Counted from the first letter of the stretch, positions 7,875 to 15,791 are shown. The stretch: 36,680 bases of DNA from an uncultured Kiritimatiellota bacterium (GCA_934654805.1 CAKUGW010000018.1:1-36680), one strand, 5' to 3'. Notes: generated by a model from the letters alone, not told the origin. A program made the numbers and translations.

Positions 7875-7903
7875 GGACGGAGGCCCGTCCGCCCGTCGGG
7901 CGG
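7875..7903. promoter_or_regulatory. Two adjacent inverted repeats between divergent mscS and amidase promoters
   Basis: GGACGG/CCGTCC with a 4-nt loop (7875-7890) abuts the near-perfect palindrome CCGCCCG-T-CGGGCGG (7889-7903). The second covers the expected -35 region of the amidase promoter. There is no T tract and the flanking genes are divergent, so a terminator is unlikely. A regulator site is possible but unproven. Confidence 0.4.
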
Positions 7904-7914
7904 CGGAGAAATGG

Positions 7915-7920
7915 TATAAT
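7915..7920 (+). promoter_or_regulatory. Amidase gene -10 element, predicted leaderless start
   Basis: TATAAT preceded by GG lies 8 nt before ATG 7929. There is no room for a ribosome binding site between a normal transcription start and the ATG. Confidence 0.55.
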
Positions 7921-7928
7921 AGCGGTCT

Positions 7929-8810
7929 ATGGTTTTCCAAGAGGGACGCAGCGCGCAGAAGGGGGTCTTGCTGACCCTCGCGCTGGCGTTTTTCTCGTTG
8001 AGCGCCCCGGCGATCGACGCCTCGAACCGCTACCGCTCGCCGCGCAACCCCGAACGCAAGATCCGCGCCTCGACGGGGCTTATCGTGCTGCACACGACCG
8101 AGGCGCCCGCGCGCAGTTCCCTCAACAAGCTCTCGGAACGCGGCGAATGCCATTTCTGCGTGACCGAGGACGGCTCCGTCTACCGCATCGTCGACCGCGA
8201 CCGCGAGGCGTTCCACGCGGGCCGCTCGATGTGGAGCGGCAAGGAGGACGTCGACAAGTTCTCGATCGGCATCGAATGCGTCGGCCATCACGACAAGGCG
8301 ATGCCCCTCGTGCAGATCCGCGCGATCCGCACGCTCGTGAAGGAGCTCCAGTCCATGTACGGGCTGCCCGACCACAAGGTCGTCTGCCACAGCCACGTCG
8401 CGTACGGGCCGCCGAACCGGTGGCACCGCTACCGGCACCGCGGGCGCAAGCGGTGCGGCATGCTCTTCGCCATGCCGTCCGTCCGTCGGCAGCTCGACCT
8501 CAAGACGCGGCCCGCCTACGACCCGGACACGCGCGCGGGCCGGCTGAAGCAGGCCGACCCGTATCTCCAGAAGGTGCTGTACGGGAAGGTCGACACGATG
8601 GTCGCCGCCTATGGCGCGCCAAGGCCCGCCTCGCCGGCGCCGAAGCTCACGCCGCGCATCGCGACGCCGCCGAAGAAGGCCGCGCCCAAGGCCCGGCCGA
8701 AGGCGCGGGCGGCCCCGGCCCAGCCGAAGGCGACGAAAAAGAGGACGGCCGCGCCGGTCCGCAAGGCCGCCGCGCCGGCGAAGAAGCCGACGGCCGCGAA
8801 GCGGAAGTGA
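7929..8810 (+). CDS. Secreted N-acetylmuramoyl-L-alanine amidase (Amidase_2) with basic tail
   Basis: Amidase_2 enzymes cut the bond between MurNAc and L-Ala of the stem peptide. The 293-residue product starts with a signal peptide (hydrophobic GVLLTLALAFFSLSAPA). The zinc fold shows LHTTEA with the first His near residue 54, HFCVTEDGSVYRIVD, and SIGIECVG. CHSHV near 153 supplies the second His, and GRKRCG a candidate Cys third ligand where AmpD has Asp; PGRP and T7 lysozyme use Cys there. Residues from about 235 to the end are almost only Lys, Ala, Pro, Arg and Thr, like histone H1 tails. The start is the ATG directly downstream of the -10. Likely role is envelope turnover; substrate preference is unknown. 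Confidence 0.87.
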   Translation: MVFQEGRSAQKGVLLTLALAFFSLSAPAIDASNRYRSPRNPERKIRASTGLIVLHTTEAPARSSLNKLSERGECHFCVTEDGSVYRIVDRDREAFHAGRSMWSGKEDVDKFSIGIECVGHHDKAMPLVQIRAIRTLVKELQSMYGLPDHKVVCHSHVAYGPPNRWHRYRHRGRKRCGMLFAMPSVRRQLDLKTRPAYDPDTRAGRLKQADPYLQKVLYGKVDTMVAAYGAPRPASPAPKLTPRIATPPKKAAPKARPKARAAPAQPKATKKRTAAPVRKAAAPAKKPTAAKRK

Positions 8811-8835
8811 GCGTTCGGCGCAGGACGCGATATGC

Positions 8836-8841
8836 TATAAT
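8836..8841 (+). promoter_or_regulatory. kdsB -10 element, predicted leaderless start
   Basis: TATAAT preceded by GC lies 7 nt before ATG 8849, in the 38-nt gap after the amidase gene. No ribosome binding site is visible. It would drive the overlapping kdsB-azlC-azlD-ligA set. Confidence 0.55.
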
Positions 8842-8848
8842 ATCCCGC

Positions 8849-9637
8849 ATGAAGACATACGGAATCATTCCCAGCCGGTTCGGGTCGAGCCGGTTCCCCG
8901 GCAAGCCGCTCGCGATCCTCGCGGGCCGGCCGCTCGTCGCGTGGGTCGTCGAGGCGGTGAAGAAGGCGAAGGGCCTTGACGAGGTGCTGGTCGCGACGGA
9001 CGACGAACGCATCGTGGCGGCCGTCGAGCGGCACGGCGGCACGGCCGTGATGACGCCGAGCGACCTGCCGAGCGGCACGGACCGCATCGCCTGCGCCGCG
9101 CGGAACTTCCTGGGGCGCGACTTTGCGGACGACGACATCCTCGTCAACGTCCAGGGCGACGAGCCGCTCATCGACCCGGCGCTTGTCGAGCGGCTCGCGG
9201 CGAAGCTGAAGGGCGATCCGCGCTGGTCGATGGCGACGGCCGTCACGCCGATCCGGAACGCGGCGGACTTCGCGGCGAAGACGGTCGTGAAGGTCGTCCT
9301 CGACCGCGACGACGGCGCGCTCTACTTCTCGCGCGCCCCGATTCCCTGCGACCGCGACCATGCGCCGGCGTTCCCGGCACCGGGACGGCGGCCGGCCGAA
9401 GACTCATCCCTCTACGTCCGCCACCTCGGCATCTACGCCTATCGCGGCGCGTTCCTGAAGCGGTACATCGCCGAGCCGCCATGCGCGCTGGAGAAGACGG
9501 AGAAGCTCGAGCAGCTGCGCGCGCTCTGGATGGGCGCGAGGATCGCGGTCGTGCGGACGGACGACGAGGGCGTCGGCGTGGACACGCCCGAAGACGCCGC
9601 GCGCGTCGAAAAGCTCCTCTTGGCGCGCCATGCCTGA
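8849..9637 (+). CDS. kdsB: 3-deoxy-manno-octulosonate cytidylyltransferase KdsB
   Basis: KdsB activates KDO with CTP to CMP-KDO for lipopolysaccharide inner core. The 262-residue protein starts with IIPSRFGSSRFPGKPL, the nucleotide-binding signature, and then shows VATDDERI, PSGTDRIACAA, NVQGDEPLI, ALYFSRAPIPCDRD, RHLGIYAYRGAFL and LEQLRALWMGARI, all in family order. Length is close to the usual 250. It implies a KDO-containing outer membrane. The 3' end overlaps azlC by 8 nt, so it is the first gene of an overlapping operon ending with ligA. Confidence 0.96.
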   Translation: MKTYGIIPSRFGSSRFPGKPLAILAGRPLVAWVVEAVKKAKGLDEVLVATDDERIVAAVERHGGTAVMTPSDLPSGTDRIACAARNFLGRDFADDDILVNVQGDEPLIDPALVERLAAKLKGDPRWSMATAVTPIRNAADFAAKTVVKVVLDRDDGALYFSRAPIPCDRDHAPAFPAPGRRPAEDSSLYVRHLGIYAYRGAFLKRYIAEPPCALEKTEKLEQLRALWMGARIAVVRTDDEGVGVDTPEDAARVEKLLLARHA

Positions 9638-10250
9638 GGCCGCCTCCATTCCGCCGCGCGAACGCCGCGCGATCCTGCGCCGGGCGTTCATCGACTCGCT
9701 GCCCGTGCTGATGGGCTACTCGACGATGGGGTTCGTCGCGGGCGTCCTCCTGGCGGCGAAGGGCGACGTCGTCCTGTCGCCGCTCTGGGCGTTCCTCTCG
9801 GCGGCGCTGTGGGTGACGGGCACGATGTCCATCGCCGGCGTGCCGGAGATCGCCGCGCGCGCCTCGCTGGCGTCCTTCGCGCTCATGACGCTCGCCGTCA
9901 ACTTCCGCTACGCCTTCTACGGGTTCACGCTGCTGAAGCGGTGGAAGGGCGTGCCGCTCTTCCGCAAGGCGTACCTCATCCTCATGCTGGCGGACGAGAA
10001 CTACGCGCTGGAGGCGGCGTGCGCGTACCGCGACCCGGCGAAGAACCTGCGCTACTGCACGGCGCTGTCGATCCTGAACCACGCGTACTGGGTCGTCGGC
10101 CTCACGGCCGGCGCGGTCGTCGTGTGCGTGCTGGGGCATCTGGTCGACCCGACGGTCATCCGCCGCTACACGAACGGCATGGAGTTCTCGATGGCGGCGC
10201 TGTTCATCGTGATCCTGACGGACCAGGTCCGGGGGATGGTGACGAAATGA
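9630..10250 (+). CDS. azlC: AzlC family branched-chain amino acid export permease
   Basis: AzlC with AzlD forms an exporter linked to branched-chain amino acids and analogues such as azaleucine. The 206-residue product is highly hydrophobic, with several membrane segments, and shows the family features: an early SLPVLMGYSTMGFVAGVL segment, AALWVTGTMSIAGVPEI and VNFRYAFYGF, then ILMLADENYAL. The start overlaps the end of kdsB by 8 nt and the stop overlaps the next gene as ATGA, so the three genes are translationally linked. The true substrate is unknown. Confidence 0.88.
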   Translation: MPEAASIPPRERRAILRRAFIDSLPVLMGYSTMGFVAGVLLAAKGDVVLSPLWAFLSAALWVTGTMSIAGVPEIAARASLASFALMTLAVNFRYAFYGFTLLKRWKGVPLFRKAYLILMLADENYALEAACAYRDPAKNLRYCTALSILNHAYWVVGLTAGAVVVCVLGHLVDPTVIRRYTNGMEFSMAALFIVILTDQVRGMVTK

Positions 10251-10948
10251 AAGACGAAATCCTCTACATGCTCGGCATCGTCGCGGTGGGCTTCGCGGTC
10301 AACTTCGGCCTGCGCGCGCTGCCGTTCCTCCTGTTCGCCGGACGCGACCGCGAGCTGCCGCCGTGGGTCGAGCGCTTCGGCAACATGGTCTCGCCCGTCA
10401 TCATCGCCTGCCTCGTCGTCTACTCGTATTCGGGGCTCGCGTGGAAGACGGCGTACCCGTATCTCGCGGGCGCGCTCACGGTCGGCCTCCAGGTCTGGAA
10501 GCGCAACCCGCTCGCGTCCATCGTCGCCGGGACGGTCCTCTACATGTGCCTGCTGACGTGCGGCTGCGCGACGCAGCGGACGCTGGAGCTGGACGCGCAG
10601 AATCCGGCGGTGCGCGTCTCGACGCAGGGCTTCCTCTTCGGCGATCGCCACGTCGCGCCCGCCCAGGTGCCGGAGATCCTGGACGACTACGGCGTGCCGC
10701 ATGACCGCGTCATCCACATCCTGCTCGATCCGGGCGTGCGCGACCTCCGGCCGGCGCGCCTGCTGATGGCGCATCTCCGCAAGGCGGGCTACACGCGCCC
10801 CGTGCTCGTGACGAAGCGGCACGCCGAGTCGTTCGTGACGGACAGGAAGCCGAAGGGCGCGTCCGTCTCCGCGTCGGGCGGCGGCATGCGGGTTTCGCCG
10901 CCGCCACCCCAGCAGAAGACGATCCGCTACAAGAGGGCGAGCGAATGA
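10247..10948 (+). CDS. AzlD family permease subunit with ExbD-like C-terminal extension
   Basis: Residues 1-104 form a typical AzlD, four predicted membrane helices (for example LGIVAVGFAVNFGLRALPFL and SPVIIACLVVYSY) paired with AzlC just upstream. AzlD proteins normally end at about residue 105, but this one continues to 233. Residues 120-192 resemble the ExbD/TolR periplasmic domain: a strand with AVRVSTQGFLFGDRHV, a helix AQVPEILDDYG, VIHILLDPGV, then LRPARLLMAHLRKAGYTRPVLVTK, the same order as ExbD. The tail is Pro/Gln-rich. The frame is open throughout, starting and ending in ATGA overlaps, so this is a real fusion and not a frameshift merge. CGC at 105-107 might instead mark an old lipoprotein start. 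The AzlD call is strong; the ExbD resemblance is by eye. Confidence 0.75.
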   Translation: MKDEILYMLGIVAVGFAVNFGLRALPFLLFAGRDRELPPWVERFGNMVSPVIIACLVVYSYSGLAWKTAYPYLAGALTVGLQVWKRNPLASIVAGTVLYMCLLTCGCATQRTLELDAQNPAVRVSTQGFLFGDRHVAPAQVPEILDDYGVPHDRVIHILLDPGVRDLRPARLLMAHLRKAGYTRPVLVTKRHAESFVTDRKPKGASVSASGGGMRVSPPPPQQKTIRYKRASE

Positions 10949-13110
10949 CGAAGGCCGAGACCAAGGCGCGGATCGGCGAGCTGCGCCGCCTCATCGAGAA
11001 GGCGAACCACGACTACTACGACCTCCACCAGCCGACGGTCGGCGACCGCGACTACGACCTCTGGGAGGCCGAGCTGCTGCGGCTCGAGGACGAGAACCCG
11101 GAGTTCCGGGACGCGGCCTCGCCCGTGCGCCACGTCGCCGGCGGCGTGTCCGAGGGGTTCGCGAAGGTCACGCACCGCCCGCCGATGCAGTCGCTCGACA
11201 AGACGCACGCGAAGTCCGAGCTCGTCGAGTTCGACGCCTTCATCCGCACGCACCTCCCCGCCCCATCCCCCATCTCTCATCCCCCATCCCTCCCCTACAC
11301 CTACGTCGTCGAGCCGAAGATCGACGGCGTGTCGCTCGCGCTGCGCTATGCGGACGGGCGGCTCGTCTGCGCGGCGACGCGCGGCAACGGCACGGTCGGG
11401 GACGACATCACGGCGAACGCGCGGACGATCCGCACGATTCCGCAGACGCTGCCGCCGGACGCGCCGCGCGAGCTGGAGGTGCGCGGCGAGGCGTACATGA
11501 CGCGCGAGGGCTTCGTCGAGCTGAACCGCCGCCAGGCCGAGGCGGGGCAGGAGGAGTTCGCGAACCCCCGCAACGCCTGTGCGGGCTCGCTGAAGCAGCT
11601 TGACCCGAAGGTCACGGCGGCGCGTCCGCTCGACGTCGTCATCTACAACGCGGGCGGCGTCGGCTGCGACGGCTTCGCGTCCCATTCGGACATGATCGCC
11701 GCCTTTAGGTCCTGGGGCTTCCCCGTCGCGCCGTGGTCGCGCCGCTGCCGGACGCTGGACGAGGTCTTCGCCGCGATCGACGAGCTCCAGACGAAGCGCC
11801 ACACGTTCCGCTTCGAGATCGACGGCGCGGTCGTCAAGATCGACGAGCGCGCGCTCTACGGGACGCTTGGCGCGACGGCGCACGGCCCGCGCTGGGCGCG
11901 CGCCTACAAGTACGCGCCCGAGCGGGCGGAGACCGTCGTCGAGTCGATTACCGTGCAGGTGGGGCGGACGGGCATCCTGACGCCGGTCGCGGAGCTGCGC
12001 CCGACGGAGCTGGCGGGCTCGACGATCGCGCGCGCGACGCTGCACAACGCCGACCAGGTCGCGCGGCAGGACATCCGCATCGGCGACCACGTCTGGCTCG
12101 TGAAGGCGGGGGACGTCATCCCGGCGGTCGATTCCGTCATCGTCGAGAAGCGCACGGGCGCGGAACGGGTCTTCACGATGCCGACGGCGTGTCCCGTCTG
12201 CGGCGGCGCGGTCGTGCGCGAGCCGGGCGAGGTCGCGGTGCGCTGCGTGAACCCGGCGTGCCCCGCCCAGCTCTGCCGCCGGCTGGAGCATTTCGCGAGC
12301 CGGAACGCGCTCGACATCCGGGCGCTCGGCGAGAAGGTCGCGGACGCGCTGGTGGCGAAGGGCCTCGTGAAGGACGTCCTCGACCTCTTTGACCTCACGG
12401 AAGACGCGGTCGTCAACCTCGACCTGGCGGACGAGGCGCCGCCGTCGGCCGCGGCGGGCGAGGGTGCGCAGGGGACGCTCTTCGCCCTCAAGCCCGTCCG
12501 CAAGTTCGGCAAGAACGGGCAGAGCATGCTGAAGGCCATCCGGGGCGCGCGGACGCAGCCGCTCCACCGCTGGCTCTTCGCGATCGGCATACCGAACGTC
12601 GGCGTGACGGTCGCGAAGGACATCGCCGCCGCGCACGCGAAGTTCTCCGACCTCGCCGGCTCGCCCGTGCTGAAGGACGTGCTGGCGAACGACGAGAGGA
12701 AGGGGAAGGAGCGGAAGGTCCTGAAGATCAAGGCCGAGGCGGCGCGGGCCGTCCTCGGCTTCTTCGCGAGCGACTACGGCCGCGCGTTCGCCGCGCGGAT
12801 GGCCGCGCTCGGCATCGATCCCGTCTCCGAGCGTCCGGCGGCCGTGCGGGCGGACGGGCCGCTCGCGGGCGCGGGCGTCGTGCTGACCGGTTCGCTGTCG
12901 CGTCCGCGCAGCGCGTTCGCGGCGCTCATCGAGGCGGCGGGCGGCATTGTGCAGGGCTCGGTCACGTCAAGGACGCGCTACCTCGTCGCCGGCGCAAACG
13001 TGGGCGCGACGAAGACGGAGAAGGCGCGCGCGCTCGGGACGGAAGTCATCGACGAGGCGCGGCTCCTGGCGCTGCTGGGCGGTGCGGTTGCATCGCCAGA
13101 CGGCTTTTGA
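10945..13110 (+). CDS. ligA: NAD-dependent DNA ligase LigA
   Basis: LigA seals nicks in replication and repair using NAD. The 721-residue protein has the Ia domain (NHDYYDLHQPTVGDRDYD), the adenylation motif EPKIDG with catalytic Lys125, TRGNGTVGDDIT, EVRGEAYM and NPRNACAGSLKQLD. It continues with the OB fold, a four-Cys zinc finger (CPVC...CVNPACPAQL), helix-hairpin-helix repeats, and a C-terminal BRCT domain (GVVLTGSLSRPRSAF onward). It is about 50 residues longer than most LigA proteins. Part of the excess is a Pro/Ser loop just before the catalytic motif, encoded by a C-rich heptamer array. The start overlaps the previous gene (ATGA), making it last in the kdsB operon. Confidence 0.97.
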   Translation: MTKAETKARIGELRRLIEKANHDYYDLHQPTVGDRDYDLWEAELLRLEDENPEFRDAASPVRHVAGGVSEGFAKVTHRPPMQSLDKTHAKSELVEFDAFIRTHLPAPSPISHPPSLPYTYVVEPKIDGVSLALRYADGRLVCAATRGNGTVGDDITANARTIRTIPQTLPPDAPRELEVRGEAYMTREGFVELNRRQAEAGQEEFANPRNACAGSLKQLDPKVTAARPLDVVIYNAGGVGCDGFASHSDMIAAFRSWGFPVAPWSRRCRTLDEVFAAIDELQTKRHTFRFEIDGAVVKIDERALYGTLGATAHGPRWARAYKYAPERAETVVESITVQVGRTGILTPVAELRPTELAGSTIARATLHNADQVARQDIRIGDHVWLVKAGDVIPAVDSVIVEKRTGAERVFTMPTACPVCGGAVVREPGEVAVRCVNPACPAQLCRRLEHFASRNALDIRALGEKVADALVAKGLVKDVLDLFDLTEDAVVNLDLADEAPPSAAAGEGAQGTLFALKPVRKFGKNGQSMLKAIRGARTQPLHRWLFAIGIPNVGVTVAKDIAAAHAKFSDLAGSPVLKDVLANDERKGKERKVLKIKAEAARAVLGFFASDYGRAFAARMAALGIDPVSERPAAVRADGPLAGAGVVLTGSLSRPRSAFAALIEAAGGIVQGSVTSRTRYLVAGANVGATKTEKARALGTEVIDEARLLALLGGAVASPDGF
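11265..11292. repeat. Heptamer tandem repeat inside ligA
   Basis: Four 7-bp units, ATCCCCC, ATCTCTC, ATCCCCC and ATCCCTC, lie within a longer C-rich tract (11253-11295). On the other strand the tract has several runs of three to five G and could form a G-quadruplex. It encodes PSPISHPPSLP, a loop just before the LigA catalytic Lys motif. Its base use differs sharply from the rest of ligA. Confidence 0.75.
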
Positions 13111-13116
13111 TATAAT
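13088..13116 (+). promoter_or_regulatory. secY promoter
   Basis: TTGCAT (13088-13093) and TATAAT (13111-13116) with a 17-nt spacer. The -35 and spacer lie in the last codons of ligA. A leader of about 30 nt with GGAG at 13140-13143 precedes the secY ATG. Confidence 0.65.
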
Positions 13117-13154
13117 TCCACGAATCTTTAACCAAAAATGGAGTAGATGATCTC

Positions 13155-14552
13155 ATGTCGATGACAAAGGGCTTTTCGAACGTGTTCCGCATCCCGGAGC
13201 TGCGCAAGAAGATTTTCATTACGCTCGGGCTCGTGTTCGTGTGCCGCCTGATTTCGCAGATCCCGACGCCGGGCGTCGACTGGCGCACGCTGCAGACCGT
13301 GATCGAGACGGCGAAGCAGAGCTCGACGAGCGGCGGCATCCTCGACTGGTTCGACGTCTTCACGGGCGGCGCGCTCGGGCAGTGCGCGATCGGCTTCCTC
13401 TCGATCTGGCCCTACATCTCGGCGCAGATCGTGATCCAGCTCCTCTCGTCCGTCATCCCCTCGCTCGAGAAGATGAAGAAGGAGGGCGAGTCGGGCCGCC
13501 AGCAGCTCGCGCAGATCACGCGCTACCTGACGATCGTCCTCTGCGTCGTGCAGTCGTGGGGCATCGCGACGATGCTGAGCCATCCGGGCGCGCTCGGCCC
13601 GGCGTTCGCGGGCGTCGAGATCGTTGCGAACCCCGGCCTCGGCTTCCAGCTGATGACCGTGATCGGCATGACGTCCGCCGCGCTTTTCGTGATGTGGATC
13701 GCCGACCAGATCACGACGTTCGGCATCGGCAACGGCGCGTCGCTCATCATCATGATCAACATCACCTCGCGCCTGCCGGAGGCGCTGATCAGCGCGTGGG
13801 AGCGGTACTTCGGCCTTGCGGGCGTCCAGGCGTCGGCCCCGATCGCCGAGCTGCCGATCGTCGTGCTCTTCTTCGTCCTCGTCGTCATGGGCACGGTGAT
13901 GCTCACGCAGGGCGTCCGGAAGGTCGCGATCCACACGACGCGCCGCAGCGTCTCGGGCGGCAACACGTACGGCATGCAGCAGACGTTCATGCCGCTCCGG
14001 GTGAACTACACGGGCGTCATGCCGATCATCTTCGCGCAGCCGCTCATCCAGATCCCGAGCGCGATCCTCATGAAGGTGACCGACCCGACCTCGACGGGCC
14101 TTTCGGGCACGCTGAACCGCTTCGCGCAGGACCTCTCGAACCCGACGCCCCTGCACATGGCCGTCTACGCGCTGATGATCCTCTTCTTCGCGTTCTTCTG
14201 GGTGGCGACGCAGTTCAACGCGATCGACATCTCCGAGAACCTGAAGAAGGACGGCTCGTACATCCCCGGCATCCGCCCCGGGCGCGCGACGGCCGAGTAT
14301 CTCGACGACATGATGACGAAGATCACGCTGATCGGCGGCTCGGGCCTTCTCGTCGTCGCCCTGATCCCGATGATCCTCATGGGGTGGATGTCGATTCCGT
14401 GGGCGATCGCCTCGTTCTTCGGCGGCACGTCGCTGCTCATCATCGTCGGCGTCGCGCTCGACACGCTGCGCATCATGGAGTCGCACCTCCTCGTGCGCAA
14501 GTACGACGGCTTCCTCTCGCACGGCACGCTGCGCGGCCGCGGCGGGGTGTGA
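13155..14552 (+). CDS. secY: Protein translocase channel subunit SecY
   Basis: SecY forms the inner-membrane protein-conducting channel with SecE and SecG. The 465-residue product has the family's opening (FRIPELRKKIFITLGLVFVCRL), the plug-region pattern LSIWPYISAQIVIQLL, and the cytoplasmic loops. It also has INYTGVMP-like VNYTGVMPIIFAQ, and SYIPGIRPGRATAEYLD near the C terminus, with about ten membrane segments. MSMT gives two possible Met starts; the first is used. It is not next to ribosomal protein genes, adk or infA, which usually surround secY, and has its own promoter and a strong terminator hairpin. Confidence 0.97.
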   Translation: MSMTKGFSNVFRIPELRKKIFITLGLVFVCRLISQIPTPGVDWRTLQTVIETAKQSSTSGGILDWFDVFTGGALGQCAIGFLSIWPYISAQIVIQLLSSVIPSLEKMKKEGESGRQQLAQITRYLTIVLCVVQSWGIATMLSHPGALGPAFAGVEIVANPGLGFQLMTVIGMTSAALFVMWIADQITTFGIGNGASLIIMINITSRLPEALISAWERYFGLAGVQASAPIAELPIVVLFFVLVVMGTVMLTQGVRKVAIHTTRRSVSGGNTYGMQQTFMPLRVNYTGVMPIIFAQPLIQIPSAILMKVTDPTSTGLSGTLNRFAQDLSNPTPLHMAVYALMILFFAFFWVATQFNAIDISENLKKDGSYIPGIRPGRATAEYLDDMMTKITLIGGSGLLVVALIPMILMGWMSIPWAIASFFGGTSLLIIVGVALDTLRIMESHLLVRKYDGFLSHGTLRGRGGV

Positions 14553-14582
14553 CCTGCCGTCTCGCCATGACAGGGCGCACAC

Positions 14583-14608
14583 GGAGCCCCGCCTCGCGGC
14601 GGGGCTCC
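14583..14608 (+). terminator. Hairpin terminator after secY
   Basis: A perfect 11-bp stem, GGAGCCCCGCC with GGCGGGGCTCC, around a TCGC loop starts 31 nt after the secY stop. The T tract is poor (GCTCGCTCTT), so the efficiency of intrinsic termination is uncertain. The gapA -35 begins 8 nt later. Confidence 0.7.
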
Positions 14609-14616
14609 GCTCGCTC

Positions 14617-14646
14617 TTGACACGGCCCCGTCCGAAAAGGTATAAT
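14617..14646 (+). promoter_or_regulatory. gapA promoter, near-consensus
   Basis: TTGACA (14617-14622) and TATAAT (14641-14646) are separated by 18 nt, with GG before the -10. This is the best sigma-70-type promoter in the window, as suits a highly expressed glycolytic gene. The leader to ATG 14709 is about 55 nt with a small hairpin at 14675-14687. Confidence 0.8.
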
Positions 14647-14708
14647 ACTGCCTCAAAATTACGCCGAGGAAGGGTTCCGAAGCGGAAACAGAAAGGTTCA
14701 AAAAGAAA

Positions 14709-15725
14709 ATGGCTATCAAGATTGGCATCAACGGCTTCGGCCGTATCGGCCGCATGGTTTTCCGCGCGGCGGTTGAGAACTTCGACGATGTCGAAGTCGT
14801 CGGCATCAACGACCTGCTCGACCCGGACTACCTCGCGTACATGCTCAAGTTCGACTCCGTGCACGGCACGTTCAAGCACGACATCAAGGTCGAGGGCTCG
14901 ACCATGATCGTCGACGGCAAGAAGATCCGCCTCACGGCCGAGAAGGACCCGACCCAGCTGAAGTGGAACGAGGTCGGCGCCGAGATCGTCGTCGAGTCCA
15001 CGGGCCTCTTCCTGACGGACGAGAAGGCGCGCCAGCACATCACGGCGGGCGCCAAGAAGGTCATCATGTCGGCGCCGTCGAAGGACGCGACCCCGATGTT
15101 CGTCTACGGCGTCAACCACACGACGTACGCGGGCCAGGACATCATCTCCAACGCCTCCTGCACGACGAACTGCCTCGCGCCGATCTCGAAGGTCCTCAAC
15201 GACAACTTCGGCATCAAGCGCGGCCTCATGACGACGATTCACGCCGCGACGGCGACGCAGAAGACGGTTGACGGCCCGTCCAAGAAGGACTGGCGCGGCG
15301 GCCGCGGCATCCTCGAGAACATGATCCCGTCCTCGACGGGCGCGGCGAAGGCCGTCGGCAAGGTTCTCCCGGCGCTCAACGGCAAGCTCACGGGCATGTC
15401 CGTCCGCGTCCCGACCTCCGACGTCTCGTTCGTCGACCTCACGGCCGAGCTCGAGAAGCCGGCGACGTACGAGGAGATCTGCGCGGCGATGAAGGCGGCG
15501 TCCGAGAAGTGCGTGTGCGAGGGCGGCCTGAAGGGCGTGCTCGGCTACACGGACGAGGCGGTCGTCTCGACCGACTTCCGCAACGAGTCCAAGACCTCGG
15601 TCTTCGACGTCAAGGCGGGCATCCAGCTCGATCCGACCTTCGTCAAGGTCTGCGCGTGGTACGACAACGAGTGGGGCTACTCCAACAAGGTCGTCGAGAT
15701 GGCGCGCGTCATCGCGGCGAAGTAA
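14709..15725 (+). CDS. gapA: Glyceraldehyde-3-phosphate dehydrogenase
   Basis: GAPDH oxidises glyceraldehyde 3-phosphate to 1,3-bisphosphoglycerate with NAD. The 338-residue product starts with IGINGFGRIGRMVFR (NAD-binding), has the active-site SNASCTTNC with catalytic Cys151, then HAATATQKTVDGPSKKDWRGGR, SSTGAAKAVGKVLP, MSVRVPTSDVSFVDL and WYDNEWGYSNKV. An Asp after the second strand (GINDLLD) fits NAD over NADP. It is a single gene between its own strong promoter and an intrinsic terminator. Codon use is notably optimised to C-ending codons. Confidence 0.98.
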   Translation: MAIKIGINGFGRIGRMVFRAAVENFDDVEVVGINDLLDPDYLAYMLKFDSVHGTFKHDIKVEGSTMIVDGKKIRLTAEKDPTQLKWNEVGAEIVVESTGLFLTDEKARQHITAGAKKVIMSAPSKDATPMFVYGVNHTTYAGQDIISNASCTTNCLAPISKVLNDNFGIKRGLMTTIHAATATQKTVDGPSKKDWRGGRGILENMIPSSTGAAKAVGKVLPALNGKLTGMSVRVPTSDVSFVDLTAELEKPATYEEICAAMKAASEKCVCEGGLKGVLGYTDEAVVSTDFRNESKTSVFDVKAGIQLDPTFVKVCAWYDNEWGYSNKVVEMARVIAAK

Positions 15726-15743
15726 GCGTACGCGGCAGCGTTG

Positions 15744-15781
15744 AAAAATCGCCGTGGGGTCTTGCCCTGCGGCGATTTTTT
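15744..15781 (+). terminator. Intrinsic terminator after gapA
   Basis: AAAAATCGCCG (15744-15754) pairs with CGGCGATTTTT (15770-15780) around a loop that can itself pair GGG with CCC, followed by one more T. A-tract and T-tract make it look bidirectional. The pal -35 hexamer falls in the loop. Confidence 0.85.
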
Positions 15782-15791
15782 ATGCTATAAT
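15762..15791 (+). promoter_or_regulatory. pal promoter embedded in the gapA terminator
   Basis: TTGCCC (15762-15767) in the terminator loop and TATAAT (15786-15791) after the T tract are 18 nt apart, with GC before the -10. The leader to ATG 15833 is about 35 nt. Confidence 0.6.

Noticed and set aside
10247..10948. Frameshift or assembly merge of azlD with a separate lipoprotein gene
   Set aside because: The frame is continuous, the codon use is uniform, and both ends overlap their neighbours as ATGA; no internal ribosome site or Met precedes the C-terminal domain convincingly.
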